NCBI GenBank assembly: GCA_963691775.1 | Contig: OY829369.1 | Span: 186,001-250,000, forward strand | Length of the DNA stretch: 64,000 bases | Direction: 5' to 3' | DNA from: JAZBPO01 sp963691775 | Lineage (GTDB): Bacteria; Pseudomonadota; Gammaproteobacteria; Pseudomonadales; Azotimanducaceae | Part shown: piece after piece, positions 1 to 7,915 of the stretch | Layout of the letters: each line of letters begins with the position of its first letter | Numbering within the stretch: the stretch's first letter is position 1 | Translations under genes and position numbers: made by a program | The notes under the pieces: model-generated | What the model was told of the DNA's origin: nothing | What the model saw: only the letters and a program-made list of their open reading frames with translations | The model's database searches: none

Positions 1-110
1 GTGTTGACCATCCCTTCACGAACGATGGGCTCGGCAGGTGGCGTCGGCGGCGGCTCCTCACCGGAGCAGGCCGCAAGGAGGGCGAAACAGAGCAGAGCGA
101 GGCAACGCAT
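1..110 (-). CDS. Lipoprotein, N-terminal part (gene runs off the window)
   Basis: Only the first 36 codons are inside the window. The reading begins MRCLALLCFALLAAC, a short basic N-region, a hydrophobic core and a lipobox (Leu-Ala-Ala-Cys with Cys15 as the lipidated residue), followed by a Ser-Gly-Glu-Glu and proline-rich linker. This predicts an exported lipoprotein; Ser-Gly after the Cys does not suggest inner-membrane retention by the Asp+2 rule. It lies 89 nt downstream of the MFS gene on the same strand and may be the last member of that gene block. No domain can be named from the visible part. Confidence 0.7.
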   Translation of the reverse strand, partial: MRCLALLCFALLAACSGEEPPPTPPAEPIVREGMVN

Positions 111-199
111 GGGGTCATCCGGCAGCGAAGAGTGGCGGGATCGTAGCGAGGCCTGCGTCCACGCGCACGCCGATTACCGACGCAGTAGGGAGCAGTCTC

Positions 200-1834
200 T
201 CAGCTCGATTCGAAGCGCTCACCAACCGCCTTGGCGCGCGCCAGGCGAGTCGCCTCGTCGTTCGGCAGATGACGCATGGCGAGCAGCAGGAATACGGTCG
301 TGAGGGCAAATATTCCGAGTCCGCAGGCGATCGCATCCGCGAGCGCGGCGCCACTGTCCGCCCCTCCGCGCGCGAAGAAGTCGGACAGACGGCCCATGAG
401 ATAGGGCCCGAGCGCCAACCCGATGAGCGTGTTCATCAAGAGGAACCAGGCCCCCGCAACGGCGCGCATGCGGGGCATGACCAGGTCATTCGCCGTTGTC
501 GGAGCAATCGAGACCCACATCGAGGCGGGTATGTGATACGCGAAATTGAGCCAATACGCAGTCGTCAGCGACTCCGTATAGAGCATCCACAGGACCAGGG
601 GCGCCGTGCCGACAATGGTGATGAAGCCCATGTACAGCCGGCCGTTCACGAACCGTTCCTTGAGCCGGTCAGCAACGACGCCGCCGGACACGACGCCGAT
701 GAGACCGCCGATGGCGTTGCCCGCGCCGACGTAGAGACCGACATCGGTCGCCGAAGCGCCGTGCACGCGCATCAGGAACGGAGCCGTCCAAAAGCTTGTG
801 CCGTAGGTAACGAAAGCGATGGTCGGGAAGGCGATGGTCGTGAAGATGAGCGCCCGTGAGCCGAACATCATTGCGTAGGTCGCGCGATCCCGCGCGCCGA
901 GACTTTGCACCCAGGAAAAGGTGATGTAGACGGCGGCGCCGATGGCGCACCACTGCGCCACGCTGCCGGTCGCTTTGATCAGCAGCCAGGCGGCAGCGAT
1001 GGTCATGCCGGCCGCCAGCAGATTGCGAACTACCGAGGCGCCATGTCGCGAGACGGTCCAGATCGTGAATGGCGGAATGACCGCAGCAAGTTCCTCGAAC
1101 AGGACGCGGAACGGGGCGGGGTGATCCGGCGTGCTCAGCCCCTCGCTCTGGCCGCGCTTCGGTTCACGCAGCAGGCGAACGAAGCCAGCAAGGACGATCC
1201 CTGGAAGCCCGACAGCCATGAATGCGGCCTGCCAGCCCGCGAGCCCGAGCGGAGCGGACGCTCGATCGGGAAACGCTGCCGCCCAGCCGTCCAGGATCGT
1301 GCCTCCGAGGATCAGGCCCACGCCCCCGCCGATGTATACGCCGGAGGAATAGATTCCGATGACCGTCGCCCTGTGTCTTGGCGAGTAGTAGTCCGACAAC
1401 ATCGAGTAGGCCGCCGGCGACGCGCTTGCCTCGCCGATACCAACGCCGATACGGAAGGTCGCGAGCGCGGGGAAGGTTCGGGCGAGTCCGGACGCCGCCG
1501 TCATCAGCGACCAGAAGAGCAGCCCCACAGACACCAGGGAACGCCGGACCCAGACATCCGCAAAGCGTGCGAGCGGAATTCCGAACACCGCGTAGAACAC
1601 CGCGAACGCGGTGCCGTACAGGAATCCGATCTCGGAATCCGATATTCCGAGATCTGCCTTGATGTCCTCGGCAAGGATCGAAAGGATGTTTCGGTCGACG
1701 AAATTGAAGACGTAGACCAGCACCAGAACGGCAAGCACGAAGTGCGCATACGGGCCGGAGGATCGGGAGGCAGATTCCTGTTCGCTCACGTCAGACTCGT
1801 CTGTGACTCCGGCGCGTCGCACCTTAACAGACAC
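200..1834 (-). CDS. MFS transporter, spinster-like family
   Basis: This is a 544-residue integral membrane protein of the major facilitator superfamily. The N-terminal segment after about residue 30 carries the NFVDRNILSILA signature and the FLYGTAFAVFYAVFGIPLARFADVW stretch (motif A-like G-x-x-A-D) typical of spinster/Spns-type bacterial carriers, which move organic anions, lipids or aromatic compounds; the substrate here is unknown. The GTG start at 1834 lacks a strong Shine-Dalgarno; an alternative GTG at 1789 would remove 15 residues of an acidic N-terminus. It follows the UGSC-partner gene by 24 nt on the same strand, so co-transcription with the GH31-UGSC block is likely. This is inferred from spacing, not shown. 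Confidence 0.9.
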   Translation of the reverse strand: MSVKVRRAGVTDESDVSEQESASRSSGPYAHFVLAVLVLVYVFNFVDRNILSILAEDIKADLGISDSEIGFLYGTAFAVFYAVFGIPLARFADVWVRRSLVSVGLLFWSLMTAASGLARTFPALATFRIGVGIGEASASPAAYSMLSDYYSPRHRATVIGIYSSGVYIGGGVGLILGGTILDGWAAAFPDRASAPLGLAGWQAAFMAVGLPGIVLAGFVRLLREPKRGQSEGLSTPDHPAPFRVLFEELAAVIPPFTIWTVSRHGASVVRNLLAAGMTIAAAWLLIKATGSVAQWCAIGAAVYITFSWVQSLGARDRATYAMMFGSRALIFTTIAFPTIAFVTYGTSFWTAPFLMRVHGASATDVGLYVGAGNAIGGLIGVVSGGVVADRLKERFVNGRLYMGFITIVGTAPLVLWMLYTESLTTAYWLNFAYHIPASMWVSIAPTTANDLVMPRMRAVAGAWFLLMNTLIGLALGPYLMGRLSDFFARGGADSGAALADAIACGLGIFALTTVFLLLAMRHLPNDEATRLARAKAVGERFESS

Positions 1835-1858
1835 GCTGGCAGCCGATTCCGCAGGCGT

Positions 1859-2935
1859 TCAGCTTGCCCCCGCAAGCCCCGGGATCTCACAGAACACGTC
1901 GAGCTCGATCGCCTGACACACTGCACGATTGCGATGCGGACCCGCACACCAGGTCGGCATCACCATCGAGTAGAGCCCGGAACCGCCGGCCACGGTCACC
2001 AGGATATCCGCGGGTTCCGCGAACGCCTGATGGACCCGATCATCGTCGCCCGGCGGCAACAGCCCAGGCGCGACACGGCGCACGGCAGACAGCGGATGGG
2101 CGCAGCGAGCATGCAGAGCGATCTGGACGTCTTCTCGGCTCCGCCCCTGCGCCGCAAGGAGCTGCGCGTGGTCCGGATTCAGCACGACCACGGCCTGCCC
2201 ACCGGTCAACGTCGCATTATTGCTGGCGATGCCGGCAAGCCCTGCGGAGAGCGCTGTCAGTAGGGCATCCTCATCTGTATCCGGGTCGCCGCTTCCGCTG
2301 AAGATCACGGAGTGGGGCGCCTCGGCGCCGATCACGGTGACTGCCGTGTCGTCGGCGTCCATCCCGAACGCACAGTGAAGCGGAGGGAATGGAGAATCAG
2401 GCGCCTCAGCGAAGCAATAGGTGAACTTGCCAGGATGCCCGTGGAGCGCCATGTCGGAGCTGCCCGGTCGACCGCCGCCGATGTTGATCATGGCGAGGCG
2501 CAGGGCCCGGCCGATACTCGCATTCGCGCGATGTCCGGGGCCGAGGGCGCCGAATCCGGACGCGACGCCACCGCATTCTTCCCGCGCGCGACCGCTGACC
2601 ATGACGAGCGGCGCTGTGCAGTGCGTCGTCGCCTGCATTTCCGTGAGATCGAAGGCGGGATCAATGACCGCACGCACCGCCGCAATCACGACGGGCAGAT
2701 GATCGGGCAGGCAGCCCGCCATGACGGCAGCGACGGCAACCTTCTCGATCGTCGCCACTCCCAGGCCCGGACCCATGGCACCGAGCACCATGTCGCCCGC
2801 CTGGCCGCTGGCAAGCACCATCCGTTCGACGCGCTCCGCCGTCGGGATGATGACGGGCAGCCCGTCCGTGCATCCGAGTGCGTGCAGCTGCTCCAGCGCG
2901 GCGCTCTCGTCGCCCGCTTCGAGCCAGTCGGTCAT
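1859..2935 (-). CDS. Conserved protein of unknown function coupled to the UGSC selenoprotein
   Basis: This 358-residue protein has no signal peptide or membrane segment and belongs to no family whose function I can name. It is rich in glycine and alanine and has about ten cysteines, in local contexts such as EECGG, YCFAEAP, HCAFGMD, RCAHPL and WCAGPH, plus several histidines, which would suit a metal or redox role, though that is inference. The ATG at 2935-2933 overlaps the UGA stop of the upstream UGSC gene (ATGA, 4 nt), so translation is probably coupled. An AGGGG about 8 nt upstream can serve as ribosome binding site. The stop precedes the MFS gene by 24 nt. The coupling makes it the prime candidate partner or substrate-handling subunit of the UGSC protein. 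Confidence 0.8.
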   Translation of the reverse strand: MTDWLEAGDESAALEQLHALGCTDGLPVIIPTAERVERMVLASGQAGDMVLGAMGPGLGVATIEKVAVAAVMAGCLPDHLPVVIAAVRAVIDPAFDLTEMQATTHCTAPLVMVSGRAREECGGVASGFGALGPGHRANASIGRALRLAMINIGGGRPGSSDMALHGHPGKFTYCFAEAPDSPFPPLHCAFGMDADDTAVTVIGAEAPHSVIFSGSGDPDTDEDALLTALSAGLAGIASNNATLTGGQAVVVLNPDHAQLLAAQGRSREDVQIALHARCAHPLSAVRRVAPGLLPPGDDDRVHQAFAEPADILVTVAGGSGLYSMVMPTWCAGPHRNRAVCQAIELDVFCEIPGLAGAS

Positions 2936-3462
2936 GCCTGGCCCCTGAGGGCCGCCACAACGGCTTCGGCGACGTCGTCCGCGACCGCCGCAATGTTCTC
3001 GCTACCGGTGCCGGACACGGGATGGGGCAAGCGAACGCGCGGCGCATCGGGCATACCGAGCGACTGGGCAACGAAGTCGCCCTGGGGCCAGAAGGCTTCA
3101 GTAACGAGCGCGACCGAGGGAAGCCCGAGTCGAGCTGCAGCAATGCCGTCACGCACGGTGCCGGTGGTGCAGCTGCCTCAATGTCCCCAGGCGGCGATCA
3201 GGGCGTCGCAGTCCGCCTCGATCTCCGCGAGCATGTCGTCCGGCGCGGGGATCGACGCGTTGCCCTTGTTCCAGTGCCGCGGCTCGAGCTGCGGCAGGCG
3301 CTTGCCGAGGGCATCGGCGAGGGCCTCGAGAAACGGAACGGAGTCGGGAAAACCATTGGCCAGGAAGCCGACCCTGCAGCTGTTCGCCTGCTCGAGGTCG
3401 ATTCCGAGGGTGTACGGATCCGCTGTGACGGCGACCTCCGCACGAGGATCGTGGAAACGCAT
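2932..3462 (-). CDS. UGSC-family selenoprotein with in-frame UGA (Sec95)
   Basis: Reading from ATG 3462 gives 94 codons, then TGA at 3180-3178, then 81 more codons in the same frame up to the stop at 2932. The codons across the TGA read Ala-Trp-Gly-His-[UGA]-Gly-Ser-Cys-Thr-Thr-Gly-Thr-Val-Arg-Asp-Gly. Sec-Gly-Ser-Cys is the hallmark of the UGSC family of (seleno)proteins, whose other members carry Cys-Gly-Ser-Cys. The protein would be 176 residues with Sec95 and Cys98 as a UxxC redox pair and further cysteines at 29 and 85. The start at 3462 is preceded by AAGGGGAGA at 6 nt spacing; ATG 3525 (overlapping the GH31 stop) would add 21 residues but has a weak site. The gene ends in an ATGA overlap with the partner gene. 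Biochemical function is unknown. Decoding needs SelA/B/C/D, which are not in this window. Confidence 0.85.
3137..3176 (-). promoter_or_regulatory. Candidate bacterial SECIS hairpin directly after the UGA
   Basis: Starting 2 nt after the UGA, the mRNA can form GCAGC/GCUGC (five pairs), a two-U bulge on the 3' side, then UGC/GCA, with a smaller inner helix whose apical loop lies about 20 nt after the UGA. Bacterial selenocysteine insertion elements sit immediately 3' of the UGA inside the coding region and often show a bulged U below the loop, so position and shape fit. Several inner pairings are possible and I could not fold it computationally, so the exact loop is uncertain. Confidence 0.4.
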
Positions 3463-3521
3463 GGTCCATCTCCCCTTGAGTGGTAGGCCCGAGCCTGCCG
3501 AGTCGATCGCGCAGCGTCCAG

Positions 3522-5795
3522 TCATGCGATCTGCCTATCGATGCGGCGCCGGGCAGGGTCATGGCTCACCACCTCGACCGCATCGGCCAGCGCTGCGCTC
3601 GCCGTCACGTGCACATTTTCACGGGTCCAGCTCACGGCCACCTGCACTGGCTCCGCGTCGGCGGGGTGGATCACGCTCTCGGCATTCCCTGAGCCCGCTC
3701 CTGGCCAGACGTGCAGGGCCCGCGCCGTCGCGCGCCAGGGTTCGTTCTCATCGAAGGCGTCCGCGAGCAGAAGCGCCGCGCCTTCGCGCACCAGGATGGG
3801 CAGTCGATCGCGCGGGGCGGGCAGTTCGACCACGACGCCGCCCTCGTAGGCCGCGCCGGTTGCGAAGTCGATCCAGTTGGCCCCCGCGGGCGTGTGGACG
3901 GAAACCACGCGCGCGCCGTCCTCGACCACGGGCGCCACGAGAACATCCGGGCCCAGCATGAAGCTGGTCGGAGCCGCCTCGAAGGGCGTGTCGGGCCACC
4001 AGTAGACCGGGGGCGCGATGAGCGGGTGGCCCGTTCGAAGATGGCGCTGGAGCGCGCCGGTGAGGGTCGGGAGGAAGCGGCAGCGGAGTTCGAGGATTGC
4101 GCGCACTTCGTCCTCGACCTCTGCGTGCATCCACGGCGTGTTGGCGCCGCCACCGTCGGTGTTCCAGGAATTCATGACGGCCCGCGGATGCAGCGCCATG
4201 AACTGGAACCAGCGCAGCAGCAATTCCGCGCCCGGCCGCGGCCCGGTGAAGCCTCCGATGTCGTGGCCCACCAGCGGCATCCCCGACAGGCTCATGGACA
4301 GGCTCTGCGCGAGATTCCAGCGCAAGGTGTGCCAGCTCGTGAAGTTGTCGCCGCTCCAGGTTTCGGCGACCGCACCGATCCCCAGCGGCCCGGCGCGCGA
4401 GATGCAGTAGGGCGCGGCGTCAGGGCGCTCGACGCGCAGAGCCGCTTCCGAGGCGCGGGTCATGAGCAGGGCGAGGAGTGGGCGCGCATCCAGGGCGGGC
4501 AAGGGGCGCCCGTCGCCCGCGAGCTGCGCGCCATCGTCCACGAGCTCCATCTCGTTGTTGTCGTTCCAGACACCATCGAAACCGACGCGCAGAATGTCCC
4601 GCGTCAATCGCTCACGCCAGAACCGGCGTGCCGAGGCGGTCGTGAAATCGAGGGCCGCACCCGTCCCGCCCCAGAACTGCGCTGTCGACGGCGTACCGTC
4701 GTCGCGACGCACGAACGCCCCGGCCTCCGCGAGGTCGGCATAGTCCGGATGCTCGGTGAGGAGATTGGGCTTCACGTTCGCAACGGTGCGATACCCCAAT
4801 GCATGGAGATCTCGCTGGAGACCCTCGGGATCGGGAAAGCGTGATCGATTCCAGGTGAACACGTAGCGCCGTCCATCTGCGCCAGCGGTGTAGCCGGAAC
4901 CGAAATGGATCGAGGCGATCGGCATGCGACGATGCCGCGCCTCGACCGCGAAGTCGTGAATCACACGCTGGGCGTCCGCGTCGTCCGCGTGGTGCATGGA
5001 CGTGAAGCCGAAGCCGAAGGCCCAGGTGGGCAGCGCTGGCGCATGCCCGACGAGACCGTGCAGGCGCGGTATCACGTCACGGAGTTCCGGGCCATCAAGC
5101 AGATAGAGCGCAATCGTGTCGTCGGCGGTCTCCACGTAGCGATAGGGGGCGTGATAGTTCGAATGCTCAGCGCCGAGATCGAAGTCCGTATCCGCAAGCG
5201 TCTCGTACAGCTGAGCTGAGCAGGGACCGTCGGGCTCATCCACGATGAGAAAGGGCGTGTGCTTGTAGAGGGGGCCTGACCGCTCCGCGTCGTAGCCGAG
5301 TGCATCGATCTGCTGGCACCGTACGCGACGATTACTGCGATCGATGGGTCCGCTGGCGTCACCGAGGCCGAGATGACGTGTTCCGGACGCGCGCAGCTCA
5401 TAGTGCATGAGTGCGTCGCGATGCCGGCGCCAGGCGCCGGTAGGGCGGTCCTCCAGAAGCACGGCACCGTCAGTCGCGCGCTGTACCTTCAGTGCCAATG
5501 GCGCGCCCGTCACGGATACACGAAAGCCTCCGCCGGAAAAGCCCGCGTCTTGCTGGAGGACGTTCGGACAGGCGAAGGGCGCGAGATCGTCTCGCGGCCG
5601 CCCCTGGAACAGGGCCTTTGCATCGGGACGGATGCACCAGGTGCGATCCACGCGGGCGCCTTCGACCGGCGTAACGAGAATGCGGAGTACGCCTTCCTCG
5701 AGAATGTCGACGGCAAGCCGATAGCCCTCGGATAGCCTGGCGCTCATGCCCGTCGATGTCGGTTCCGCAGGGCCGAGACGCTGCAGATAGGCCAT
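3522..5795 (-). CDS. Glycoside hydrolase family 31 (alpha-glucosidase/alpha-xylosidase type)
   Basis: This 757-residue enzyme has the GH31 layout: an N-terminal beta-sandwich (about 20-240), a catalytic barrel (about 250-580) and C-terminal beta domains. The nucleophile motif GFDGVWNDNNEME places Asp412 as nucleophile, and WSGDNFTSWHTLRWNL places Asp483 as acid/base. The family cleaves alpha-glucosidic, alpha-xylosidic or sulfoquinovosidic bonds; I cannot choose among these from motifs. I see no signal peptide, so a cytoplasmic location is likely. It is the first gene of the minus-strand block GH31-UGSC-partner-MFS; its stop overlaps a possible upstream start of the UGSC gene at 3525. The start at 5795 is the longest ATG; an ATG at 5747 is possible. 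Confidence 0.93.
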   Translation of the reverse strand: MAYLQRLGPAEPTSTGMSARLSEGYRLAVDILEEGVLRILVTPVEGARVDRTWCIRPDAKALFQGRPRDDLAPFACPNVLQQDAGFSGGGFRVSVTGAPLALKVQRATDGAVLLEDRPTGAWRRHRDALMHYELRASGTRHLGLGDASGPIDRSNRRVRCQQIDALGYDAERSGPLYKHTPFLIVDEPDGPCSAQLYETLADTDFDLGAEHSNYHAPYRYVETADDTIALYLLDGPELRDVIPRLHGLVGHAPALPTWAFGFGFTSMHHADDADAQRVIHDFAVEARHRRMPIASIHFGSGYTAGADGRRYVFTWNRSRFPDPEGLQRDLHALGYRTVANVKPNLLTEHPDYADLAEAGAFVRRDDGTPSTAQFWGGTGAALDFTTASARRFWRERLTRDILRVGFDGVWNDNNEMELVDDGAQLAGDGRPLPALDARPLLALLMTRASEAALRVERPDAAPYCISRAGPLGIGAVAETWSGDNFTSWHTLRWNLAQSLSMSLSGMPLVGHDIGGFTGPRPGAELLLRWFQFMALHPRAVMNSWNTDGGGANTPWMHAEVEDEVRAILELRCRFLPTLTGALQRHLRTGHPLIAPPVYWWPDTPFEAAPTSFMLGPDVLVAPVVEDGARVVSVHTPAGANWIDFATGAAYEGGVVVELPAPRDRLPILVREGAALLLADAFDENEPWRATARALHVWPGAGSGNAESVIHPADAEPVQVAVSWTRENVHVTASAALADAVEVVSHDPARRRIDRQIA

Positions 5796-6034
5796 GTTGG
5801 ATTCCCATGATCAAGGCACAGCCACCACTGGTCGACGCGCGGTGGCGGCGCCCGTCGAGCATAGCGCCCCTCGCAGTCCCGGGAGACGTCGTCAATCTCG
5901 ATGCTGTGTGCAGCGCGCACCGCATGCGCTCGAGCAACGAAGCACGCGCCCACCGAAACACCGCTGGGGGGACGCCTGTCTGCCATTCAGGCGTGCGCAA
6001 CGAAAACGGACGCTCGTATCCGCCGGACGGCAGG

Positions 6035-6721
6035 TCAGGTCATCTGGCCAGCGCCGGCGGCTCGCACTCCGGCAAGGTGGGTGGTTTCGTTGAACCCGCG
6101 CACGACCCAGCCTGCTTCCCCGACCACGAGCATGCTGATGGAACCATTCTCGGCGCCGTTGAACGCGAAAGGCCTGGACGCGGTCGCCATGTGCAGCAGG
6201 TGACCGATGACGCCCCCGTGTACGAAAGCCGCGACGAGTTCGTCCGGGTGTGCGGCGGCGATGCGCGTGATCGCGCGCTCCAGTCGCGCCGACAGGGCCG
6301 CAGAGGACTCACCACCGGGAATCGCGTCCCAGCGCTGTTCCTGCTGCATGCGAACGAAGGCGGGATCCTGCTCGGCGGCCTTGATGCGGAAGCGCCCGCC
6401 TTCCCAATCGCCTAGATGCACCTCGTGCAAATCGGGATCGAGGCGCGGCGTCAGGCCAAGGCGCTCGCAGAGCGGCGTCGCGGTCTCCGTGGTGCGGCGC
6501 AATTTGGACACGTACACCGCGCTGATCGGCTCGCCCGCGAGGCGAACGGCAACCTGCGCAGCCTGCTCACGCCCGGCGGGATGCAGTTCGGGATCGCCCT
6601 GACCGTCTACGAGCGGAAAGGGTGATTCCGGCGTGGCCGCCCGCGATTCACCGTGACGCACGAGCAGGATTCGGGTCGCGCCGGATGGGGCTGCGAACCG
6701 TTGCTGGCGATACTCTTTCAT
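6035..6721 (-). CDS. Histidine phosphatase family protein
   Basis: This 228-residue protein carries the phosphoglycerate-mutase-like signature ILLVRHGES near residue 20 (catalytic His in RHG), the second region LHPAGREQAAQVA, a VYVSKLRRTTETA segment with the conserved Arg, and a late FVHGGVIGHLL that supplies the second catalytic His. The family removes phosphate from small molecules or proteins through a phosphohistidine; the substrate here is unknown. The ATG overlaps the TGA of the preceding YchJ-like gene by 4 nt, with GAGG about 8 nt upstream. It is the last gene of a five-gene minus-strand chain whose other members have unrelated roles. The 239 nt upstream of the GH31 gene and downstream of this one hold no clear gene. 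Confidence 0.9.
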   Translation of the reverse strand: MKEYRQQRFAAPSGATRILLVRHGESRAATPESPFPLVDGQGDPELHPAGREQAAQVAVRLAGEPISAVYVSKLRRTTETATPLCERLGLTPRLDPDLHEVHLGDWEGGRFRIKAAEQDPAFVRMQQEQRWDAIPGGESSAALSARLERAITRIAAAHPDELVAAFVHGGVIGHLLHMATASRPFAFNGAENGSISMLVVGEAGWVVRGFNETTHLAGVRAAGAGQMT

Positions 6722-7119
6722 GCGCGCGTCCTCTTCTTCTGCTGGCCCCGCAGATACACCCAGCGCCCCTCATAGCGCACGAACTCCGAAAGCTCGTGCA
6801 GACGCTCTGCGCGGCCCCCGACCTTCCAGCGCGCGACGAACTCGACCGTGCCCATCGCGTCGTCCTCGCCGCCCGCAGACGCGGCCTTGATCTTCAGACC
6901 GAGCCAGCGCCGATCGTCAGCCACATGCACGTCACGGGGGCGCGCATCCGGGTGCCAGCTGAACGTGAGATAGGCGTCGTCGCCACGGACGAAAGCGGTG
7001 TAGCGCGACCGCATGAGCGCTTCCGCAGTCCGCGCAGGCGCACCCGCGAGGATCGGTCCGCAACACGCATCGAAGACGCCGCCCCCGCAGGGGCAGGGCA
7101 CGGAAGCATCAGCCGTCAT
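6718..7119 (-). CDS. YchJ-like SEC-C motif protein
   Basis: The 133-residue protein matches the YchJ family. It has an N-terminal SEC-C-like zinc motif (CPCGGG...FDACCGP, residues about 9-21) and the family signature LMRSRYTAFVRGDDAYLTFSWHP, followed by an NTF2-like alpha/beta region ending in a Trp-Val-Tyr-Leu strand. The biochemical role of YchJ proteins is unknown. The start lies inside the end of the thioesterase gene (11 nt overlap) and its stop overlaps the phosphatase start (4 nt), so the three are likely translated from one mRNA. The C-terminus is strongly basic (QQKKRTRA). Confidence 0.9.
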   Translation of the reverse strand: MTADASVPCPCGGGVFDACCGPILAGAPARTAEALMRSRYTAFVRGDDAYLTFSWHPDARPRDVHVADDRRWLGLKIKAASAGGEDDAMGTVEFVARWKVGGRAERLHELSEFVRYEGRWVYLRGQQKKRTRA

Positions 7120-7915
7120 CGGGCAGGCGCACGATCATCGACTGGCTGACGGTCGCCATGAGCGTGCCGTCCTGCGACCACATGTGCGCCGTGCCGTGGC
7201 CGAAGCCATCGCCCACGTATTCCATGTGATTGTCGATGAGTACCCAGTCCGTTTCGACCAGCCGCCCGAAGCGAATCGTGTTGTCGAGGCTCGTGCAGAA
7301 CGTCGTCCGCTCTAGGGCGTCGCCCAGGACGGAGGGCATGTAGTCCGCGATGATCGCGAGTGCACCCGCGTCGTTCGCGTAACCGGGCATGCGCGCCCAT
7401 AGCTGGGTACGCCCCTCACCGCTGTAGGACCCTTGACCCGAAAAGCCGAAGCAGCCGTGTGCGAGACGCGTCTCGATGTGTCGATGAATGTGTTCTTCGC
7501 CGTGGTCACGCACGATCAGTTCCGAGTTCTCCGGGCCAGGCGTATCCGGACGCTCCACCCAGATCCCCTCGACGGGCACGCTCCGGGTCCCGAGCGCCCC
7601 GATGACGTTGAAGACTTCACGCTCTGCGATGCGACCGATGGCGCGCCCCTGGACGACATTGCGACCGATCGCCGGCAGCTCCACCGCGACATCGACGTCA
7701 ACGGGCTGTTGCGTGATCGACAGGAACTGTCCCGTAGCCCAGACGATCGGCTTGCCGGATGCGGCCTCGAGGGCGCAGATACCCGCCGCCAGACCCGCGC
7801 CCCCGAACAGAGAACCCCGGCCGCCCGTGATCCGCCCGAGAACGGGCAGCGTCCAGCGATGCGTCTCGCCGACAGGAGCAAGACCGAGGAACTCAGCGCT
7901 CGGTCGTACGCTCAC
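7109..7915 (-). CDS. Acyl-CoA thioesterase, TesB-like double hotdog
   Basis: The 268-residue protein shows two hotdog-like halves. The first begins with WTLPVLGRITGGRGSLFGGAGLAAGICALEAASG, and the second contains the QLWARMPGYANDAGALAIIADYMPS and SLDNTIRF segments that place the active-site Asp and Thr/Gln region in TesB-type thioesterases. Members hydrolyse acyl-CoA thioesters in the cytoplasm. The start is a GTG overlapping the TGA of the MltB gene (GTGA). It sits in the same overlapping chain as YchJ-like and MltB. A fatty-acid role would fit the acyl-CoA dehydrogenase and ETF genes elsewhere in the window, but substrate range is not visible. Confidence 0.85.
   Translation of the reverse strand: MSVRPSAEFLGLAPVGETHRWTLPVLGRITGGRGSLFGGAGLAAGICALEAASGKPIVWATGQFLSITQQPVDVDVAVELPAIGRNVVQGRAIGRIAEREVFNVIGALGTRSVPVEGIWVERPDTPGPENSELIVRDHGEEHIHRHIETRLAHGCFGFSGQGSYSGEGRTQLWARMPGYANDAGALAIIADYMPSVLGDALERTTFCTSLDNTIRFGRLVETDWVLIDNHMEYVGDGFGHGTAHMWSQDGTLMATVSQSMIVRLPDDG

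Noticed and set aside
3178..3180. UGA in the UGSC gene treated as an ordinary stop with two separate small genes
   Set aside because: The downstream part lacks its own start and ribosome site in a sensible place (nearest is GTG 3156, inside the conserved motif region), and the UGSC motif spans the UGA exactly.
905..4844. Long plus-strand open frames (for example 905-2263, 2312-3961, 3711-4844) opposite the MFS, partner and GH31 genes
   Set aside because: They have Arg/Pro/Ala-rich, domain-free products and run antisense to strongly supported genes. GC-rich DNA makes such frames common.
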